From Chitinophaga pinensis (lineage in GTDB: Bacteria; Bacteroidota; Bacteroidia; Chitinophagales; Chitinophagaceae), in the NCBI GenBank assembly GCA_945866165.1, contig CAMBGO010000061.1, positions 1 through 10,748 on the forward strand: a stretch of 10,748 nt of DNA, given 5' to 3'. Positions 7,299-10,748 of this stretch are shown here, in pieces. The notes beneath the pieces are model-generated. The model made no database searches. It saw only the letters and a program-made list of their open reading frames with translations, and had not been told where the DNA came from. A program made the translations under genes and the position numbers. Each line of letters begins with the position of its first letter. Position 1 is the first letter of the stretch.

Positions 7299-8732
7299 TT
7301 ATTTCTTTTCATCTTCCAAGCCATAGTTTTTATTTAATTCAAACACTTTTTCTGCTGAGAAAGCTTGTTGTTTAATCAATTCGAGCTGTTCTTCTAGTAA
7401 GCTTCTTTTCTGATCAAGTGTTTGCTTGTTCAGTGTAAGAATTTTTCTTGCTTGATCGCTGATATGTTCATTCAGGCTATCTATCATATTTATAGTGTCT
7501 TCCATTTGAAACATCACTGCTTTCAATTGATTGGGAAGCCAGCTGGTAATGGGCGTTCCGCCAGTTGCTTTTGCATAAGGGGTATTGGCCATGATGTATT
7601 TTTGAACAAATTGCCAATGGCCATTTCTGAAATGATAGATTTCTTCTAGGATACCAAGCAATAGACAAAGTCCTTCTGCATTTTTATTTTTATATAGAAT
7701 TCCGATAATTCCTTTTTCATCAATTGATTTAACTGATTCTTCTAGGTCGATGAAAAAATGTTGAATACATTTTGGGCGGTATGTTCTTAGATCGAGTAGG
7801 TATTTGGTAAGTTCATTTTGTGGGTAGTATCGAATCACTCCTGAAAAAATATCTTCCATTGGAATGATATCATCTTGTGCACCTGTTTGTCCGCGGAATT
7901 GTTTTGGTTCATCCCAAACTCCTGTGTAGGTTACACCATCGCCAAATATTTCTTCGTTCCCTTTTACTCCCATGATAAAAATGCGGAAATCATTGTAATA
8001 CTGCCAGCGTGATGCTTTCCACATTTCCCTTCTTCTTGCATTCATGTGAACCATTGTTTGGTAGTTCTTGTCTAGCCAATTTGTTGCTGCGATTTGATCG
8101 TTCTTGTTTATTGCTTTAAGCGTATGATAAACAGATCCAACTAAATCTGGTGAATGTTGGTTGATGTCAACATGCAGCATGATGAAACCCACTTCATCAG
8201 GTTGTCCTGAAAAGCGAACGCACATATCGAGGTTGGTCCACTCTAATCCGAGTGAATGATCTTTTTTTCTGAAATTACCAAGAGAATAAGCGTAGTGATA
8301 ATCCATCCATGGGTAAACGTCCAACTTTTCAGCTACTTCACAAAAGGGTTGTGCTATTTGTGCTGGCAATATATTTCGGGCTTTGCCATAATCGCCTGTT
8401 TTTCTATAATGTTGAAAAGAGGGCTCAAGTGTGTAGGCTGATGCTAGGAAACTGTAACCGCGGAACAGCGCCTGAATGATTCTGACATCATATTCTTTGG
8501 TTACATGATCTATTAAATTTGGTAGTGCATTAACTGCATCTGCTATGGCGTTTGGCGTATTGAGCAGTCCGAATTTATTTTCCCCCAATACTACCGGCAT
8601 CTCATCTAAAAGTTGTTGAAGTGGTGTATAAGGGTCTGGTAATATTTCTAACGGCAGGGATGATGGGAGGAATCCGTATTCTTGGCTTACATCAAAAAAA
8701 TCGTCGGAGTAGTTTGACTTTAGGTATGGCAT
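7299..8732 (-). CDS. Indoleamine 2,3-dioxygenase-family heme protein
   Basis: A 477-residue protein with the IDO pattern: AEKLDVYPWMDYHYAYSLGN (134-153), VGFIMLHVD, YYNDFRIFIMG (245-255), GVWDEPKQF then RGQTGAQ, FRNGHWQFVQKYIM with H372 as the likely proximal heme ligand, and ATGGTPITSWLPNQL. IDO/TDO enzymes insert O2 into the indole C2-C3 bond of tryptophan to give N-formylkynurenine. By-eye alignment to human IDO1 puts R250 at R231, but Y245/Y246 at F226/F227 and H187 at Ser167, a position where TDO enzymes carry a distal histidine. So the substrate may be tryptophan or another indole, and oxygen handling may be TDO-like. A C-terminal tail (about 405-470) rich in Glu, Lys, Leu and Gln looks coiled-coil and exceeds IDO1 in length. 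No kynureninase or formamidase is nearby. The permease gene is 40 bases upstream. Confidence 0.88.
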   Translation of the reverse strand: MPYLKSNYSDDFFDVSQEYGFLPSSLPLEILPDPYTPLQQLLDEMPVVLGENKFGLLNTPNAIADAVNALPNLIDHVTKEYDVRIIQALFRGYSFLASAYTLEPSFQHYRKTGDYGKARNILPAQIAQPFCEVAEKLDVYPWMDYHYAYSLGNFRKKDHSLGLEWTNLDMCVRFSGQPDEVGFIMLHVDINQHSPDLVGSVYHTLKAINKNDQIAATNWLDKNYQTMVHMNARRREMWKASRWQYYNDFRIFIMGVKGNEEIFGDGVTYTGVWDEPKQFRGQTGAQDDIIPMEDIFSGVIRYYPQNELTKYLLDLRTYRPKCIQHFFIDLEESVKSIDEKGIIGILYKNKNAEGLCLLLGILEEIYHFRNGHWQFVQKYIMANTPYAKATGGTPITSWLPNQLKAVMFQMEDTINMIDSLNEHISDQARKILTLNKQTLDQKRSLLEEQLELIKQQAFSAEKVFELNKNYGLEDEKK

Positions 8733-8772
8733 GCGGTAGTTGTTAGAAGCAATAGTTAAAAGTATGAAGAAT

Positions 8773-10002
8773 TTAGAAAAAGAAGTTCCCTAGATACATA
8801 ATTCCGAAAATGATTAGTAGCAAACAAGCTAATATCATGGTTATGCGTGGAATACCGGGAAGGCGTAAATTCTTTTTAATGAAAACATATAAAAATCCAC
8901 AGGTAAGTGTAGTTATGAAAAGCCACACAAAAAACAAGGTAGCATCTAGAAAGAATTCAAATGATCCTGTAGCGATGAGAAAAGCATTGTAGAAAAAAAT
9001 GAGCCAAAATGCCCGAACTGGGATATCTTTTTTGCTGAGTTTCGCGAAATATGTTGGTAGCATATTAGCATTGGCGCTGTTTGCGAATAGCCTCGATGAT
9101 GCAATGAGGTTTGAGTTAACAGCGCTTGATGTAGAGATCAATACAAATATGCTGATCAAGACTGAACCCCAGGTACCTATCACTTTTTCTACAGCGGTGA
9201 CTGCCACTAGTTTTGAAGATCCAACTTCTTCAGGTGTTAAGTTGTAGTGAACGGCAAATGTAGCGAGGAGGTACAAGCCCATGCAGATAAGGAGTCCAAC
9301 CACAATTGATTTGCTTACTGTTTTCACGCCGCCTTTCACTTCGCGTGTTAAATAGCTCACCATATACCATCCATCGAATGCGTTGAGTGCGCCGGTACAA
9401 GCTGCGATGCAGGCACCAATAATTTTTATGGTGCTCCATTGTTTAAAGTCTAAAGTTGAATTGAAGTTGGACATATCGCCTTTACCGGGAATTAGTAAGA
9501 GGGCGATGAGAATCAGTATTGATGATACTTTTATGCCAGTAAATAAAATTTGAAACCTGTCGGATAATTTTATATTTCTTGTATCGATGAGAGTAAGTAA
9601 TAGCATTAACAAAATGGCAACTATTTTTATTCCAATGGTGTTGAGTGGAATAAAATATCCTGCATATTCAGCAAATATAAATGCAATGGCAACTGTTCCA
9701 CATGTGTTGATGATCCAGTTGGAGATCATGGTAAATACAAATGCCATCCAAGGTGGGAACAGTGCTTTGAAGTAATCGAGCAGGTCATTTGCTTCAGGAT
9801 ATGCAATGCCCATGCCTGCTATAACCAATCCGCCAATTATAGATACCAATCCTGAAACGATCCAAACTAAAAAAACCAATACAGGTGAAGGCAGTGCATT
9901 GATCATGAGAGAAGGCACTACAAAAATTCCACTTCCTATCACCGATCCGATGACGATGCCGAGGCAAGAGAGGAAGGTGAGTTTGTAGTTTTTGTTAGAC
10001 AT
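8773..10002 (-). CDS. APC-superfamily amino-acid permease (LAT-like)
   Basis: A 409-residue inner-membrane transporter with about 11-12 hydrophobic helices. Helix 1 carries the substrate-backbone motif GIVIGSVIGSGIF (15-27, GSGIF at 23-27). The helix-6 region carries NAFDGWYMVSYLTREVK (207-223), equivalent to the LAT-type YDGWN...EEIK segment. Residues 303-316 (SRLFANSANANMLP) match the APC SRxxxxxARxGxLP pattern, followed by KKDIP. The family imports or exchanges amino acids, often large neutral or aromatic ones; specificity cannot be read from the sequence. It is the first gene of the minus-strand run and directly precedes the tryptophan-dioxygenase relative, which fits delivery of an aromatic amino acid. 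The ATG at 10002 is preceded by AAATTCTC, with no Shine-Dalgarno, and by a tandem heptamer repeat. Confidence 0.9.
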   Translation of the reverse strand: MSNKNYKLTFLSCLGIVIGSVIGSGIFVVPSLMINALPSPVLVFLVWIVSGLVSIIGGLVIAGMGIAYPEANDLLDYFKALFPPWMAFVFTMISNWIINTCGTVAIAFIFAEYAGYFIPLNTIGIKIVAILLMLLLTLIDTRNIKLSDRFQILFTGIKVSSILILIALLLIPGKGDMSNFNSTLDFKQWSTIKIIGACIAACTGALNAFDGWYMVSYLTREVKGGVKTVSKSIVVGLLICMGLYLLATFAVHYNLTPEEVGSSKLVAVTAVEKVIGTWGSVLISIFVLISTSSAVNSNLIASSRLFANSANANMLPTYFAKLSKKDIPVRAFWLIFFYNAFLIATGSFEFFLDATLFFVWLFITTLTCGFLYVFIKKNLRLPGIPRITMILACLLLIIFGIMYLGNFFF

Positions 10003-10011
10003 GAGAATTTA

Positions 10012-10040
10012 GACTTCAGACTTCAGACGTCAGGATTCAG
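10012..10040. repeat. Tandem heptamer repeat upstream of the permease gene
   Basis: Four consecutive 7-base units: GACTTCA (10012-10018), GACTTCA (10019-10025), GACGTCA (10026-10032) and the degenerate GGATTCA (10033-10039). On the minus strand this reads as TGAAGTC-type units and lies 10-37 bases before the permease ATG, in the presumed leader. Heptamer microsatellites of this kind can vary in copy number by slippage, which would change the spacing of leader or promoter elements. Confidence 0.8.
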
Positions 10041-10094
10041 TTAAAGTAGTTGGTTATCAGTAATAATATTTTGTTTGTCGAGTACCTTTTTTAG

Positions 10095-10544
10095 TTACGC
10101 ATCTGCAATTACTGGTTCAACTAATTTAGTCAATTTGTCCAATGATTCTTGCCAACCCAAGTAACACATTTCAATTGGAATAATTGATGGAATGCCCTCT
10201 TGAACAATTTTAATTTCAGTTCCACAAATCACTTTATTAAACTGAATGGTTGTTGTCATTTCTTCTGGTAAATTCTCATCATCAAATTTGTCTGTGAGTT
10301 TGATTAACTCGTTCGTCTTAATTTCTAAATATGTTCCACCAAAAGAATGTTCATTACCGGTAGAAAAATTTGTAAATGACATTTTATACGTTCCACCAAC
10401 TCTAAAGTCCATATGATGGATAGTGCCTAGAAACCCATATGGTGGTATCCAGGTTGCATAAGCATTTGGTTCAGAGAAAGCTCGGAAAAGTTTTTCAGGA
10501 GCTGCTTTTATTACTCTTTGTAATGATACGCTATTGGTTGACAT
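10095..10544 (-). CDS. AHSA1-like SRPBCC-domain protein
   Basis: A 149-residue soluble protein covering one complete SRPBCC (START-like, AHSA1/DUF1801-neighbour) fold. It begins VSLQRVIKAAPEKLFRAFSE (7-25), followed by the ATWIPP segment, DFRVGGTYKMSF (46-57), FGGTYLEIK (68-76), a TTTIQFN strand and a final helix beginning GWQESLDKLTKLVEP. The fold has a deep hydrophobic pocket for small ligands. Bacterial members are often annotated as activator of Hsp90 ATPase homologues or polyketide-cyclase-like, but most have no known ligand, and they are not evidence of Hsp90 regulation by themselves. The ATG at 10544 follows an A/T-rich stretch. It is separated by 92 bases from the permease and is likely a separate unit. 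Confidence 0.88.
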   Translation of the reverse strand: MSTNSVSLQRVIKAAPEKLFRAFSEPNAYATWIPPYGFLGTIHHMDFRVGGTYKMSFTNFSTGNEHSFGGTYLEIKTNELIKLTDKFDDENLPEEMTTTIQFNKVICGTEIKIVQEGIPSIIPIEMCYLGWQESLDKLTKLVEPVIADA

Positions 10545-10575
10545 GGTTTTTTATTTTTTTGTTACTTGAATTTTT

Positions 10576-10713
10576 AAAGACTCCCCTCCGGGACAGGAGG
10601 GGGGGCAGGCTGGCGCGGAGCGACAGCATGCCGGGGTGGTGGAATCAAAAAAAATCGGGATTATTTTATTTTTATAAAATCCACCACCCCGCCTGTCCAG
10701 GCGGGGTGTCTTT
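10576..10713. repeat. GC-rich palindromic element with terminal inverted repeats (MITE/REP-like)
   Basis: A 138-base island, much richer in GC than its surroundings, bounded by AAAGACTCCCC (10576-10586) and GGGGTGTCTTT (10703-10713), which are inverted repeats matching at 10 of 11 positions. Inside are a 7-bp hairpin CCCCTCC/GGAGGGG (10583-10602), a hairpin at 10604-10632 (GGCA/TGCC, GCTG/CAGC and CGC/GCG pairs split by two symmetric G-A mismatches, GGA loop), a perfect hairpin CACCCCGCC/GGCGGGGTG (10685-10708), and a 12-bp inverted repeat (10632-10643 with 10680-10691) that competes with its neighbours. This layout fits a non-autonomous mobile repeat. Family and copy number cannot be judged from one copy. 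Confidence 0.7.
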
Positions 10714-10748
10714 TTATTATTCTTCACACAACAACACAATATGTTACT

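Larger units (their letters stand above)
2456..10002 (-). other. Predicted six-gene operon: permease, dioxygenase, DUF1295, ATP-grasp, ATP-grasp-SET, M28
   Basis: Six minus-strand genes follow each other with gaps of 40, 27 and 46 bases, a 10-base overlap (5141-5150) and a gap of 25 bases. No hairpin-plus-T-run was seen in these gaps, and there is no space for internal promoters outside coding sequence. The flanking gaps (92 bases to the AHSA1 gene, 101 bases to the SIMPL gene) are larger. Co-transcription is therefore likely; a shared pathway is an inference. Confidence 0.6.

Noticed and set aside
10012..10040. Repeats as a possible CRISPR array.
   Set aside because: Units are 7 bases with no spacers and no cas genes nearby; this is a simple tandem repeat.
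10685..10716. Perfect hairpin followed by TCTTTTT, resembling a plus-strand intrinsic terminator.
   Set aside because: No plus-strand gene precedes it. The hairpin and AAAGAC/GTCTTT ends are better explained as part of the inverted-repeat element, although it could terminate antisense transcription.
10551..10739. Open frame of about 62 codons (minus strand) beginning MCCCVKNN and rich in Cys, Pro and Arg.
   Set aside because: It lies almost entirely inside the palindromic repeat element, begins at a TTG, and its composition simply reflects the GC-rich inverted repeats. It is most likely not a gene.

Overview
The window looks like chromosomal DNA of a Bacteroidota bacterium, most likely close to Chitinophagales. 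It is AT-rich, gene starts lack clear Shine-Dalgarno sequences, signal peptides end in FGQ|K or SAQ|N style sites, and the families present (FeS-BCP-type photolyase relatives, SIMPL proteins, M28 peptidases, DUF1295, AHSA1-like proteins) are common in that phylum. The assignment is an inference from style. No rRNA, tRNA or CRISPR array was seen, and there is no gene-free stretch longer than about 200 bases.

Layout, left to right. Bases 1-1203 (+) hold the C-terminal ~400 codons of a cryptochrome/photolyase relative cut by the window edge, followed by a small lipoprotein gene at 1329-1622 (+). Everything from 1650 to 10544 is on the minus strand. Read in the direction of transcription it is: an AHSA1/SRPBCC protein (10544-10095), an APC amino-acid permease (10002-8773), an indoleamine 2,3-dioxygenase-family heme protein (8732-7299), a DUF1295 membrane protein (7271-6339), an ATP-grasp ligase (6292-5141), an ATP-grasp ligase fused to a SET methyltransferase domain (5150-3765), a secreted M28 metallopeptidase (3739-2456) and a periplasmic SIMPL-domain protein (2354-1650). 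Permease to peptidase form a run of six genes with gaps of only 25-46 bases and one 10-base overlap, so a single operon is likely.

The core of interest is the overlapping ligase pair at 3765-6292. Both are D-Ala-D-Ala-ligase-like ATP-grasp enzymes and share several unusual signatures, which suggests they are diverged paralogues. The second carries a complete-looking SET plus post-SET domain. With an amino-acid importer and a tryptophan-dioxygenase relative upstream, the run could encode uptake and oxidation of an (aromatic) amino acid, its ATP-dependent amide ligation to a small molecule or protein, and lysine-type N-methylation. This pathway is a hypothesis. The sequence directly shows only the families, the gene order and the coupling.

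At the right edge (10576-10713) is a GC-rich, multiply palindromic element with near-perfect AAAGAC-type terminal inverted repeats, resembling a MITE or REP-type repeat. A tandem heptamer repeat lies just upstream of the permease start.
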